From positions 1-64,000 of the forward strand of contig NZ_MTKN01000002.1 in the NCBI RefSeq assembly GCF_001975825.1: a DNA stretch of 64,000 bases, read 5' to 3'. The notes beneath the pieces are model-generated. The model saw only the letters and a program-made list of their open reading frames with translations. It made no database searches and was not told where the DNA came from. Position numbers and translations under genes: made by a program. Positions 9,906 to 18,640 of this stretch are shown here, in pieces (the stretch's first letter is position 1; each line of letters opens with the position of its first letter). This stretch comes from [Flexibacter] sp. ATCC 35208 (GTDB lineage: Bacteria; Bacteroidota; Bacteroidia; Chitinophagales; Chitinophagaceae).

Positions 9906-12656
9906 ATGAAAAAAATGATGGTTACAGCCGTTCTATCCGGCATATCTCTTCTCACCTATGCGCAACAACCAGCAAAAAAACCACTCGATCAAAGTGTGTA
10001 TGACAGCTGGCAAAGCATTGGCACCAAAGTCATCAGCAACAATGGACAATTGGTTGTTTACACCATTACACCACAGGAAGGTGATGCTTCTCTGGTGATC
10101 TACGACACAAAATCAAAGAAACAAATTTCGGTGCCCCGTGGTAGTACACCGGTTATTACGGAAGATAACCGATATGTGGTGTTTGCCATTAAACCCACTT
10201 TTGCGGCTGTAAGACAGGCAAAAATTAAAAAGAAAAAAACGGCAGAAATGCCGAAAGACTCACTGGGGATCTTATATCCGGGTGCAGATACTGTATACAA
10301 AACTGGTACCATCCGCAGTTTCAAAACGCCTGAAAAAGGCAGCGGTGTACTCGCTTACCTGCTGGAAAAAACACAGGTGGATACGAGTAGCGGCAACCTG
10401 GTGATTGTATCGCTCAATAAACAACAACAGGATACCATAAAAAACGTACAGGATTATGTGATCAGTAAAACTGGTAACTACCTGCTCGTAGAACTGGTAG
10501 CAGATAAAAAAGATTCTACTACGCATGATGCCCTGCTTCGCTGGGATGTAAGCGCGAGAAAAGCAGATACACTGAGCAGAGGTTTTGGTAACAGAACACA
10601 ACTTTCATTTGATGATGCAGGTAAACAAGCAGCCTGGGTAAATACCCGCGATAGCGTAAAAGCACTACAACAGTTCTATGAATTGTATTACTATACTGCT
10701 GGTCAGGATACTGGTGCAATTGTGGCAGACAGGAACACCAAAGCGTTTCCGGCAGGTTGGTCTGTGAGTCAAAATGGTAAAGTATGGTTCAGCAAAAACG
10801 GTGAAAGATTATTCTTTGGTTCTGCACCTGTTCCGGCGGCGAAGGATACGAATATCGTAGACTTTGAAGTGGCGAAAGTAGATATCTGGAATTACCTGGA
10901 TGATTACCTGCAACCGATGCAGTTGAAAAACCTGGAAAAAGATCAGCAGAAGAATTTCCTCGCTCTTTATTTTCCTAATAATAAAAAAGTATTGCAACTC
11001 GCAGATAAAGATGTGGATAATGTGACGGTTGCTGATGAAGGGAATAGTGATTATGCAATTGCCTATACAGATAAAGGTCAGAGAGTGGCAGTACAGTGGA
11101 CAGGCGGTACGTTGAAAACATCTTACCTGCTGCGTATTACAGATGCTTCACGTAAACTCATCATCAAAGATCTGGATAGTGCATCTTATATTTCTCCTGA
11201 TGGAAAATATGTGATCTGGTATGACCTGAATCAAAAACATTATTTCACATACGAAACTGCTACAGGTACTACGCGTAATATCACCTCCAACATTCCTGTT
11301 CAGGTATATGATGAAGAAGATGATCAGCCGGAAACACCGGGTAGCTATGGTATCGCAGCATGGCTGGAAAAGGATGCAGCTGTGTATATCTATGACAGGT
11401 ATGACATCTGGAAAGTAGATCCTTCCGGAAAGCAGGCGCCAGTAATGATTACAGGTGGTACGGGCAGACAACAGCAGCTGGTGTTCCGCTATGTGAAACT
11501 GACTAAAGATGAACGCTTCCTGAAAGCAGGTCAGCAGCTGGTGTTAGTCACTTACAATGATATCACAAAAGAAAACGGTTATTACACGACAGAAAGTACA
11601 AAGAGTAATTTGAAACCAGTAGTAATGGGGCCTTACAACTATACAAAACTGGTGAAGGCAGATAATGCGAATTACTATTTGTATTCCAGAGAAAATTATC
11701 AGCAATCGCCAGATGTATATGGTGGTAGCGATATTGCACATGCTGTACAACTGAGTCATCTCAATCCACAGCAGGCGGAATACAACTGGGGTACAGCTTC
11801 TCTCTTTAAATGGACGGCTTATAATGGTCAGCCGGCTGAAGGTATTTTGTACAAACCGGAAGACTTTGATAGTACGAAGTCTTATCCGGTGCTAATGTAT
11901 TTTTATGAGAAATTGTCTGAGCAATTATACTGGTATATTCCACCAGCACCAACACCTTCCAGACTGAATATTTCTTTCTTTGTGAGCAGAGGTTACCTGG
12001 TACTGGTGCCTGATATACATTATGAAAAAGGGCATCCGGGCAAGAGTGCGTATGACTATGTAGTGAGTGGAGCACGTGCATTGGCAGCACATTCATGGGC
12101 AGATAGTACCAGGATGGGTATACAGGGGCAGAGTTGGGGTGGTTATCAGGTGGCATACCTGATCACAGCTACTAAGTTGTTCAGTGCAGCATGGGCGGGT
12201 GCGCCAGTGGCAAATATGACAAGTGCTTATGGTGGTATCAGGTGGGAAAGTGGCATGAACAGGCAGTTCCAGTATGAGCGGTCTCAGAGCCGTATTGGTG
12301 CTACGCTGTGGGAGAAACCGGAGTTGTATATTGAGAATTCTCCCCTCTTCTACCTGCCAAATGTATCTACTCCATTGGCTATCATGGCAAATGATGCGGA
12401 CGGTGCAGTGCCCTGGTATCAGGGGATAGAGCTGTTTACAGGTATGCGCAGACTGGGAAAACCGGTGTGGATGCTGAATTACAACAATGAAGCACATAAT
12501 TTGATACAGCGGCAGAATAGGAAGGATATTTCCCGTAGGGAGCAACAGTTCTTTGATCATTTTCTGAAGGGGGCACCTGCGCCTGAGTGGATTTCGAAAG
12601 GGGTTCCTGCGTTGGATAAGGGGAGAAACTGGGGTTGGGATGTAGAGAAAAACTAA
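9906..12656 (+). CDS. S9-family prolyl oligopeptidase/dipeptidyl peptidase-like exported protein
   Basis: Predicted periplasmic serine peptidase of 916 residues: a signal peptide ending around TYAQQ, a long beta-propeller, and a C-terminal alpha/beta hydrolase domain. The catalytic triad is visible as Ser in GQSWGGYQ, Asp in NDADGAVPW and His in NNEAHNLIQ, in the correct order. A lysine-rich insertion (RQAKIKKKKTAEMPK) lies in the propeller. It is alone on its transcript, with its own strong terminator. It probably trims peptides from external protein, but the exact specificity cannot be read. Confidence 0.88.
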   Translation: MKKMMVTAVLSGISLLTYAQQPAKKPLDQSVYDSWQSIGTKVISNNGQLVVYTITPQEGDASLVIYDTKSKKQISVPRGSTPVITEDNRYVVFAIKPTFAAVRQAKIKKKKTAEMPKDSLGILYPGADTVYKTGTIRSFKTPEKGSGVLAYLLEKTQVDTSSGNLVIVSLNKQQQDTIKNVQDYVISKTGNYLLVELVADKKDSTTHDALLRWDVSARKADTLSRGFGNRTQLSFDDAGKQAAWVNTRDSVKALQQFYELYYYTAGQDTGAIVADRNTKAFPAGWSVSQNGKVWFSKNGERLFFGSAPVPAAKDTNIVDFEVAKVDIWNYLDDYLQPMQLKNLEKDQQKNFLALYFPNNKKVLQLADKDVDNVTVADEGNSDYAIAYTDKGQRVAVQWTGGTLKTSYLLRITDASRKLIIKDLDSASYISPDGKYVIWYDLNQKHYFTYETATGTTRNITSNIPVQVYDEEDDQPETPGSYGIAAWLEKDAAVYIYDRYDIWKVDPSGKQAPVMITGGTGRQQQLVFRYVKLTKDERFLKAGQQLVLVTYNDITKENGYYTTESTKSNLKPVVMGPYNYTKLVKADNANYYLYSRENYQQSPDVYGGSDIAHAVQLSHLNPQQAEYNWGTASLFKWTAYNGQPAEGILYKPEDFDSTKSYPVLMYFYEKLSEQLYWYIPPAPTPSRLNISFFVSRGYLVLVPDIHYEKGHPGKSAYDYVVSGARALAAHSWADSTRMGIQGQSWGGYQVAYLITATKLFSAAWAGAPVANMTSAYGGIRWESGMNRQFQYERSQSRIGATLWEKPELYIENSPLFYLPNVSTPLAIMANDADGAVPWYQGIELFTGMRRLGKPVWMLNYNNEAHNLIQRQNRKDISRREQQFFDHFLKGAPAPEWISKGVPALDKGRNWGWDVEKN

Positions 12657-12710
12657 TGTCCGATGCCGGGCAAAACTGCTGATAACTAACTGATTTCAGG
12701 GATATAAATC

Positions 12711-12751
12711 AAAAGCACTAAGGGCCGCAAATTGCGGCCCTTAGTGCTTTT
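12711..12751. terminator. Rho-independent terminator
   Basis: Long hairpin with arms AAAAGCACTAAGGGCCGCAA and the matching right arm TTGCGGCCCTTAGTGCTTTT. It ends the S9 peptidase transcript. Confidence 0.92.
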
Positions 12752-12826
12752 AGCCCGATTTATCCGTTATAAATTATTGTGTCTCAGTCCAATCAAATTA
12801 ATTTTTTTTATATACAATCTAAGTTC

Positions 12827-12834
12827 TATGTTTG
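12827..12834 (+). promoter_or_regulatory. Candidate -7 promoter box for the AraC regulator
   Basis: TATGTTTG fits the Bacteroidota TAnnTTTG box, with a T-run 20 or so bases upstream. Two inverted pairs flank it: GTCTCA (12781-12786) with TGAGAC (12844-12849), and TCCAATCA (12788-12795) with TGATTGGA (12852-12859). These could be binding sites for the regulator itself. Confidence 0.5.
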
Positions 12835-12899
12835 TATGAGAAATGAGACCCTGATTGGATTGTGATTTTAACCGACTAACCACCTAACGTGCTGATCCT

Positions 12900-13706
12900 A
12901 TGAACTTCCGTATCTACTCCCCGGCAGCATCGCTTGCCCCTTATGTAAAGCATTACTATCATTTACACAATGACAATGATGGCTTGCTACATCTTCCTCA
13001 GAACCTGTTTTCTTTGGGTGATCTGTATATGGTTTTCTTACAGGAAGGTGAAGTAACTTTTCAGCCTGAACAACATCCTTCTTTTACACTACCTAAAGCA
13101 GCTGTGGTAGGACATTTTACCTGTCATCATACGATCAGGGTACAAGGACCGGTGAAGATGACGGTTGTACAGCTGAATGCGTATGGTTGTTATAAACTGG
13201 CCGGACTGAACATGTCTGCTTTCAACAATTATTATCGTGATTTGCTGAAGCAGGATAGTGGGCAGTGGCAGCAATTGGTAGAAGCGATACAGCAAACCAC
13301 TGATTTTATGCAGTTGGATGTTGTGCTGGATAAGGTGTTTATTGATATGATGGCCACACAGGAGCATTCACTGAAGCAGATGGATGAAGTGGCTGATTAT
13401 ATGTTGCGTCATCAGGGGCATGTGAATATAGAAAGGTTGGTGAGGAAGTTTAAGATTTCCCGTCCTACATTGGAGAGGAAGTTTATGGAGGTGATTGGAA
13501 TTACGCCACAGTTGTATGCCAGGATGTTGCGATTCAGAGATGCGATGAGGCATATGCAGCAGATGAATGTAGAGCAGTGGCAGTCATTTATTACGAAGAG
13601 TGAGTCTTATGATCAGGATTTGTTTAATCAGGATTTTCAGTTTTTTAAGGGTTCTGAGAGTACGATAGCGAGGATGCCGGTATCACAGACGATGGCGGTA
13701 GCATAA
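12900..13706 (+). CDS. AraC-family transcriptional regulator
   Basis: Cytoplasmic regulator of 268 residues. The first 150 or so residues resemble the cupin-like sensing domain common in Bacteroidota AraC proteins (YVKHYYHLHND, FSLGDLYMVFLQEGEV). The C-terminal half holds the DNA-binding helices (HVNIERLVRKFKISRPTLER, then GITPQLYARMLRFRDAM). The second helix-turn-helix is partly degenerate (QSFITKSESYDQDLFNQDFQFF), but the DQ..F..F.. pattern remains. The target is unknown. The inverted repeats around its own promoter suggest autoregulation. Confidence 0.85.
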   Translation: MNFRIYSPAASLAPYVKHYYHLHNDNDGLLHLPQNLFSLGDLYMVFLQEGEVTFQPEQHPSFTLPKAAVVGHFTCHHTIRVQGPVKMTVVQLNAYGCYKLAGLNMSAFNNYYRDLLKQDSGQWQQLVEAIQQTTDFMQLDVVLDKVFIDMMATQEHSLKQMDEVADYMLRHQGHVNIERLVRKFKISRPTLERKFMEVIGITPQLYARMLRFRDAMRHMQQMNVEQWQSFITKSESYDQDLFNQDFQFFKGSESTIARMPVSQTMAVA

Positions 13707-13775
13707 CGATAGGAATAATACTTCTATTTCCCTGCCTGAATTTTTGCATGCGCAGATAATTTTTACTATACAATG

Positions 13776-13806
13776 AAAAAGGTGTCTTGTTCGAGGCACC
13801 TTTTTT
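13776..13806. terminator. Rho-independent terminator
   Basis: AAAAAGGTGTCT and AGGCACCTTTTTT form a hairpin with one G-T pair and a T-run, ending the AraC gene before the cupin gene. Confidence 0.8.
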
Positions 13807-13834
13807 GCTTTCTTTGTAGCTCATACTGATCTCT

Positions 13835-14350
13835 ATGATGCTCAACCATAACCACAACGCCGAGTACTGGCGTGAACATTTGCAATTGGAATCTCATGTG
13901 GAAGGCGGGTCTTTCCGGGAAACTTACCGGGCGGCTTTGAAAGTACCGACGTCGGTATTGCCGTCTACCTTTAAGGGGGAGCGGAATGCATCGACGGGGA
14001 TTTATTTTTTGCTGGAATTTGGAGATTTTTCTGCTTTTCATAGAATAGCGGCGGATGAGATGTGGCATTTTTATGATGGGTATACACTCACGATATATGA
14101 GATTAAGCCGGAGGGGGCACTCGTGGTGCATCAGCTGGGGAAGCATGTGCATTTGGGAGAAATGCCACAGTTGGTGATATCGGCGGGTAGTTGGTTTGCT
14201 TCGAGGGTAGAGGTGGAAGATGGATATACATTGGTAGGGTGTACAGTGGCGCCGGGGTTTGATTTTGCGGATTTTGAGTTGGGGGATCGGGCGGAATTGC
14301 AGAAGGCGTACCCGGCCCATGCGGGGATTGTGGAGGAATTAACGAGGTAG
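13835..14350 (+). CDS. DUF985-family cupin protein
   Basis: Small cytoplasmic cupin of 171 residues. The family pattern is clear: HVEGGSFRETY near the start, STGIYFLLEFGDFSAFHRIAADEMWHFYDG across the first cupin motif, and PQLVISAGSWFASRVE plus TLVGCTVAPGFDFADFELGDR in the second. Family members are cupins of uncertain function; the H..ADE.WHF residues probably hold a metal. There are two possible adjacent ATG starts (13835 and 13838). It stands alone after a terminator. A 54-bp-spaced direct repeat follows its stop codon. Confidence 0.85.
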   Translation: MMLNHNHNAEYWREHLQLESHVEGGSFRETYRAALKVPTSVLPSTFKGERNASTGIYFLLEFGDFSAFHRIAADEMWHFYDGYTLTIYEIKPEGALVVHQLGKHVHLGEMPQLVISAGSWFASRVEVEDGYTLVGCTVAPGFDFADFELGDRAELQKAYPAHAGIVEELTR

Positions 14351-14381
14351 CTGAAGCTTTAGGGCTGAGTCAATCAGATAG

Positions 14382-14460
14382 CTGATAGTGATGACTGAAT
14401 TTATCAAATAACTGTTAGCTGGTGGATGAGCTAACCTGATAGTGATGACTGAATTTATCA
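14382..14460. repeat. Two identical 25-base direct repeats spaced 54 bases apart
   Basis: The same 25 bases, beginning CTGATAGTGATGACTG, occur at 14382-14406 and 14436-14460. They lie between the cupin stop codon and the DUF4230 start. The spacing is close to that of three other repeat clusters in the window. Confidence 0.85.
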
Positions 14461-14492
14461 GCTCAATGATGGTTAAATTAACCAGATAATTT

Positions 14493-15119
14493 ATGATTGC
14501 CAATATGAAAAAGTTTTTACGGTTTTTGATAATTGTAGGGTTTGCATTATTACTCTTTTGGCAGGGAAAACAGTTTGGGAGTAAGAATGTGAACCAGGAG
14601 ATATTATCAAACAGCATGATTGTGAGGGAGATTGCGGAGCTGGCAAGTTTGGAAGTGCAGGGGAATGCGACGATCAAGAGGAGCAATGTGGCGAATGATG
14701 GGAGTTGGATGAGTAATATGAAAAAAGCATTTGTAGAGAATACAATTTGGGTGACGGTGCCTTATGTGGCGAAGTATGGAGTGGATGTGGATTCCCTGAA
14801 TTTTAAGGTGGAGATTACTGATAAAAAGATTGTGGTGAAGTTGCCAGAGCCGAAGTTGTTGAGTTATGAGTTAAGGGTAGACAGGATGGAGACGGCGAAT
14901 AGGAAAGGTTGGTTGTTGTTTTCGGATGACGAGACGTATACGGATGTGCAGAAGAAATTATATACTGAATCGAGGGGGCAAATGGAGGGGAATAAGTTGT
15001 ATGTGAATCAGAGTAAGGAGAAGGTGGTGAAGATTATCAAAGAATATTATAAACCGTGGTTAAAGGATCACGAGTTAATAGTGGAATTTGATGGCGAAAA
15101 GGCCCCCACCCTCAATTAG
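14493..15119 (+). CDS. DUF4230-domain membrane-anchored protein
   Basis: A 208-residue protein with one N-terminal membrane segment (FLRFLIIVGFALLLFWQG) and a DUF4230 domain (EIAELASLEVQGNATIK, NTIWVTVPYVAKYGVDVDSL, KIVVKLPEPKLLSYELRVD). It is probably anchored in the inner membrane with the domain outside. The family has no assigned function. The start may be the ATG at 14493 or the one at 14505, which begins MKKFLRF. Codons are AT-ending and the transcript ends at a good terminator. Confidence 0.8.
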   Translation: MIANMKKFLRFLIIVGFALLLFWQGKQFGSKNVNQEILSNSMIVREIAELASLEVQGNATIKRSNVANDGSWMSNMKKAFVENTIWVTVPYVAKYGVDVDSLNFKVEITDKKIVVKLPEPKLLSYELRVDRMETANRKGWLLFSDDETYTDVQKKLYTESRGQMEGNKLYVNQSKEKVVKIIKEYYKPWLKDHELIVEFDGEKAPTLN

Positions 15120-15121
15120 CG

Positions 15122-15160
15122 AAAATTTCAGGTTGGGCTTCACCCGACCTGAAATTTTTG
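15122..15160. terminator. Rho-independent terminator
   Basis: AAAATTTCAGGT pairs with ACCTGAAATTTT, closed further by TGGG/ACCC around CTTC. It follows the DUF4230 stop codon at once. Confidence 0.9.
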
Positions 15161-15163
15161 TGT

Positions 15164-15210
15164 ACGTGCGATTGAAGGAGCTGCCTGAGGCAGCTCCTTC
15201 AATCGCACGT
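15164..15210. repeat. Near-perfect palindrome with 23-base arms
   Basis: The left arm begins ACGTGCGATTGAAGGAGCTG and the right arm is its exact reverse complement, with one spacer base between them. It sits 4 bases after the preceding terminator and 8 bases before the stop of the convergent gene at 15218. It could end transcription from the right, but it has no T-run on either side. Confidence 0.85.
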
Positions 15211-15217
15211 AATGTTT

Positions 15218-15937
15218 TTAGGCGGCATTATTGGCTATGTATTTTACGAGACTTCGTTTTGCGATCGGTAACAATGTTTCATTTACAGGAAAGGTCAGCT
15301 TCGTTTCCACGCGGTACACCGCAGGATTCGGGAGTTTCTTCCGTTTCTTAATAAGCGTAGTTTTGATATGTTCGCAGGAATGAACAAGATCTTTAGCAAA
15401 TGACTCAAGGTACTCTGTATGAATCCCCCTATACTTCTCATCATGCCGCTCAAAAATGCTTAGCCTGTACTCATATACCAAAGTCTCCTGTTGCCGGCCA
15501 TCACACAAAAAGAAATACCCCTCCTGAGAATCCAGGGGAATCAGCCCTACGGGGGAAATCCGCAGACTGTCCTCTACAAATTCATAGATTTCAGTACCAT
15601 CTTTGATGGCAGTATTCATCCGGAACATAGCGAACTGAATAATATTCTCCAGCTCCTTCATCAGCTCATCATCCGCGATGATCTGTTCATACAATAACTG
15701 TAGACGTTCAATATTCACAGCAGTCAGTCTCTTGGGAAATTGTTGTTGGAGGTACTGTTTGTTGTCCCTGAAAGATACCAGATTGTTAAAGTGAAAAATG
15801 AGGTCTCCCAGCTGCGGATACAGCTTGTTTTCATTAAAATAACGGTTGATTTGTTGAAGATAAGCCAGTAAAGAGTACTTTTTTGACTCAAAATCAATAT
15901 AACCGTCTGCAAACCAAGTTTCGCTCAGACTCTTCAT
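15218..15937 (-). CDS. Conserved hypothetical protein
   Basis: I do not recognise a characterised family. The product is a 239-residue soluble protein without signal peptide or membrane segment. It is rich in aromatic and charged residues (MKSLSETWFADGYIDFESKKYSLLAYLQQINRYF) and appears to be helical in its first half. A beta-rich second half follows (GLIPLDSQEGYFFLCDGRQQETLVYEY), ending in a lysine-rich stretch (TTLIKKRKKLPNP). Codon use and an intact frame support it as real. It is transcribed toward the palindrome at 15164 and away from the RRM gene. Confidence 0.7.
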   Translation of the reverse strand: MKSLSETWFADGYIDFESKKYSLLAYLQQINRYFNENKLYPQLGDLIFHFNNLVSFRDNKQYLQQQFPKRLTAVNIERLQLLYEQIIADDELMKELENIIQFAMFRMNTAIKDGTEIYEFVEDSLRISPVGLIPLDSQEGYFFLCDGRQQETLVYEYRLSIFERHDEKYRGIHTEYLESFAKDLVHSCEHIKTTLIKKRKKLPNPAVYRVETKLTFPVNETLLPIAKRSLVKYIANNAA

Positions 15938-16143
15938 ATTAAAGATAAATTAATGGATTATCACACTTAATTTACAAAAAAAAACGCATATTCCACCCCC
16001 CATTTTGGTGGTATCCATGGGGATTTCAGGGTCAAAATGACCCCCAAAAATTCCTATCAGGAAATAATTTTGAGGGCTGATGCATTTATTGAACTTATTT
16101 CTTTAACTTCAGTATTATTTTTCATTTTTTTAATTTTTTAGTC
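15938..16143 (+). promoter_or_regulatory. Structured upstream region of the RRM protein gene
   Basis: Several short hairpins lie in a row: CCACC...GGTGG near 15995-16013, GGGTCAAAATGACCC at 16029-16043, and TTCCTATCAGGAA at 16051-16063. T-rich sequence then runs up to the ATG. No gene is present. The layout suits a structured 5' leader or an autoregulatory site, but this is inference. Confidence 0.4.
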
Positions 16144-16473
16144 ATGAACATTTACGTAGCCAACCTGCACTACAGGTTGAACGATGCGGACCTTCACCAG
16201 ATATTCAGCGAATTTGGCGAGGTAACTTCTGCAAAAATTATCAAGGACCATGAGACTGGCCGTTCACGCGGTTTTGGTTTTGTGGAAATGCCAAACCAGG
16301 AAGAAGGTAGCAAGGCTATGGATAGTTTGAACGGTACTGAAATCGAAGGCAAACAACTAATGGTAAACGAAGCAAGACCTAAACAACCGAATAATAATTC
16401 AAGAGGTGGTGGATTTGGTGGAAACCGCGGTGGCGGCGGATATGGTGGCGGCGGTGGCCGTGGCCGTTACTAA
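16144..16473 (+). CDS. RRM-domain RNA-binding protein with glycine-rich tail
   Basis: Small RNA-binding protein of 109 residues with one RNA recognition motif. RNP2 is NIYVANL at residues 2-8 and RNP1 is RSRGFGFVEM at about 40-49. A tail rich in Gly and Arg (RGGGFGGNRGGGGYGGGGG) follows from about residue 85. Bacteroidota carry several such proteins, and relatives bind single-stranded RNA and affect many transcripts. It is monocistronic, with its own terminator and a hairpin-rich leader. Confidence 0.93.
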   Translation: MNIYVANLHYRLNDADLHQIFSEFGEVTSAKIIKDHETGRSRGFGFVEMPNQEEGSKAMDSLNGTEIEGKQLMVNEARPKQPNNNSRGGGFGGNRGGGGYGGGGGRGRY

Positions 16474-16512
16474 TTATTCTGTTGGCCCAAAGCTTATTTC
16501 GGTCAAGAAATT

Positions 16513-16546
16513 AAAGGCTCCCAATTCCGATTGGGAGCTTTTTTTA
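16513..16546 (+). terminator. Rho-independent terminator of the RRM gene
   Basis: GGCTCCCAAT-TCCG-ATTGGGAGCT followed by a run of T. Confidence 0.92.
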
Positions 16547-16726
16547 TGCCCTGATGGCAACAAAATGACCCTTCAATTCCTAGTGAATTTCCTGGATGCT
16601 ATTCGGGAAAAAACAAAATAGCACTCCTAATCATTGAAGGCTTTTTATATCCTGAACCCTGAAAGAAAAGGCTTACTCCCTCTCCCCAAAAGGTCTTCCT
16701 CCCTCCTTCTTATTTCCTACCTCTTC

Positions 16727-16902
16727 CAATAAAAAAAGTACTCCTACCACAAGTAAAAAGTGGTCTACTTACAAGTAAAAAAATGCGCTTACCACTAGTC
16801 CAGCGTAGCATCACCACAAGTAAAAAAAGCACTTACCATTAGTCTAAAGTGCCCTCATTACAAGTAAAAAAGCGCTCCCACCACAAGGTGAAAGCGCTCT
16901 TC
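16727..16902. repeat. Degenerate 22-bp tandem repeat
   Basis: Seven or eight units with a 22-base period (starts near 16727, 16749, 16771, 16793, 16815, 16837, 16859, 16881). The consensus is roughly CACAAGTAAAAAAGCGCTTA. The array lies in the 330-base gap between the RRM gene and the E2 gene and contains no coding frame. Confidence 0.75.
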
Positions 16903-16951
16903 GCTAAAAAGGTTCGCCATCAGCGGGCAATTGAAGCCGAGGCAAAGCCCA

Positions 16952-18361
16952 TTAATATTCCCGATGTGTATCGAAGTTCTCTAACTCATGTACTACCGCA
17001 CTTAAGAAGGTAGAACCCAATGCCCCATCAATAATTCTATGATCATAAGACATTGACAGATACATCATATGTCGGATCGCAATCGTATCCCCATGTTCTG
17101 TCTCTATCACCACCGGACGCTTCTTTATTGTACCCACTGCCAATATCGCTACCTGCGGCTGGTTAATAATAGGCGTACCCGCCAGGCTACCAAAATTACC
17201 CACATTCGTGAGGGTGATGGTACCATTCTGGGTATCATCCGGCTTTAATTTATTATTACGTGCAGCGTTCGCCAGCAGGTTTACCTGCCGGGTCAATCCC
17301 ACCAGGTTTAGTTGATCTGCATTGCGGATCACCGGTACAATCAGGTTACCGGTAGGCAGTGCTGCCGCCATACCCACATTGATATCTTTCTTGATGATGA
17401 TCTTATCACCTTCCAGAGAGCTATTTAATAATGGGAAGCGTTTGATACATTTTACCAATGCTTCTATGAAAAGCGGTGTGAAAGTGATCTTCTCTCCTTC
17501 TCTCTTTTCAAAGTTCTTCTTCTCCTGCTCTCTCCACCTAACAATATTTGTTACATCTGCTTCTGCGAAGCTGGTCACGTGCGGGCTTGTCTGCACGCTT
17601 CTCACCATGTGATCAGCGATCAGTTTGCGCATACGATCCATTTCGATGATCTCTGCAGTACCATTGTAAGATACGGAGTGACCATTGGAATTAGCTTGTG
17701 ATTGTGGTTGTACCTGCACCTGCTGTACCTGAGGTACCTGTGATTGTGGTTGAGGCTCTGATTGTTTTTGTGTCTGTGGTTGAGCCTGAGCTTGTTCCTG
17801 TGCTGGCGCTTCTGCGGCCCTGGCCGGCATTGGCGTAGCGGTAGGCACAAAACCTTTCGCCTTGGATTCAACGTAGTTGAGTATATCTTTCTTAGTCACA
17901 CGACCCTCAGTGCCTGTACCCGGAATCTTCTCCAGTTCGGCAAAACCGATACCCTCCTGCTGTGCGATCGTCAGCACCAGCGGAGAATAAAAACGAGGGC
18001 CAGCAGCAGTTGTAAACTGAGGCTCATGTACTTCCTCCTGTGGCGTTACCACCTCCACTTCGGCCTGTTGCTGTACAGGCGCTTCAGGAGTGGTCGCAGG
18101 CGCAGTGGCTGCGGCTTCCACATTCGTGTTGATACGTGCTATCACAGCACCTACCGGAACGACATCATTTTCTGCGTAGAGTATCTCGGTAATTTCGCCA
18201 TCGGCGATAGAAGGTACTTCGCTGTCTACCTTATCAGTGGCAATTTCCAGGATAGTCTCATCAGCTTTTACCTGATCTCCCGGTTTTTTGTGCCAGCGTA
18301 ATATGGTGGCTTCCATTATACTTTCTCCCATCTTGGGCATTACCAGTTCTACAATGGCCAT
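16952..18361 (-). CDS. 2-oxoacid dehydrogenase complex dihydrolipoyl acyltransferase (E2)
   Basis: Core acyltransferase of a pyruvate, 2-oxoglutarate or branched-chain 2-oxoacid dehydrogenase complex. Order of domains: lipoyl domain (residues 1-75, lipoylated K44 in EIATDKVDSEVPS); linker; E1/E3-binding domain (about 125-165, SPLVLTIAQQEGI to EGRVTKKDIL); a Pro/Gln-rich linker (about 175-225); and a catalytic domain ending in SYDHRIIDGALGSTFL with the active-site His. Its 469 residues are normal. The E1 and E3 genes are not adjacent. The lipoyl sequence MPKMGESI suggests the branched-chain or general E2 type rather than a strict pyruvate E2. Confidence 0.9.
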   Translation of the reverse strand: MAIVELVMPKMGESIMEATILRWHKKPGDQVKADETILEIATDKVDSEVPSIADGEITEILYAENDVVPVGAVIARINTNVEAAATAPATTPEAPVQQQAEVEVVTPQEEVHEPQFTTAAGPRFYSPLVLTIAQQEGIGFAELEKIPGTGTEGRVTKKDILNYVESKAKGFVPTATPMPARAAEAPAQEQAQAQPQTQKQSEPQPQSQVPQVQQVQVQPQSQANSNGHSVSYNGTAEIIEMDRMRKLIADHMVRSVQTSPHVTSFAEADVTNIVRWREQEKKNFEKREGEKITFTPLFIEALVKCIKRFPLLNSSLEGDKIIIKKDINVGMAAALPTGNLIVPVIRNADQLNLVGLTRQVNLLANAARNNKLKPDDTQNGTITLTNVGNFGSLAGTPIINQPQVAILAVGTIKKRPVVIETEHGDTIAIRHMMYLSMSYDHRIIDGALGSTFLSAVVHELENFDTHREY

Positions 18362-18470
18362 AAGATTGCGTTTAACTATTTGATAGAAAACAAAAGTATG
18401 AATTAAATACTAATAATCAGGAATGGGGAAGATGCATGCAGCCTTTCTGATGAACATCATTTTATAGAAT

Positions 18471-18640
18471 GATCTTCCGCAGCTCATTCTATAAATAGGC
18501 TGCTGACATCTGAATCATTTACTGAAAGATCTTCCATGGCTCACTCATTGCATACGCCGCTGCCAAATACATATTTACTGTATGATCTTCCGCAGCTCAT
18601 TCATTGCATAAGCCGCTGTCATCTGAATATTCAAATACCG
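18471..18640. repeat. Three-copy 56-57 bp tandem repeat containing the 3' end of cinA
   Basis: GATCTTCC marks copies at 18471, 18528 and 18584. The copy at 18584 is the real end of the cinA coding sequence. The other two lie past its stop. Read on the minus strand, the middle copy gives MYLAAAYAMSEPWKIFQ-stop and the outer copy gives MIQMSAAYL-stop-NELRKIIL-stop, against the genuine end NIQMTAAYAMNELRKIIQ-stop. Confidence 0.85.

Noticed and set aside
16406..16621. 71-codon frame overlapping the RRM gene tail
   Set aside because: It reads the glycine-rich tail in another frame and crosses the terminator.
16727..16902. CRISPR array in the A-rich repeats
   Set aside because: Units are contiguous and degenerate, with no separate spacers and no cas genes.
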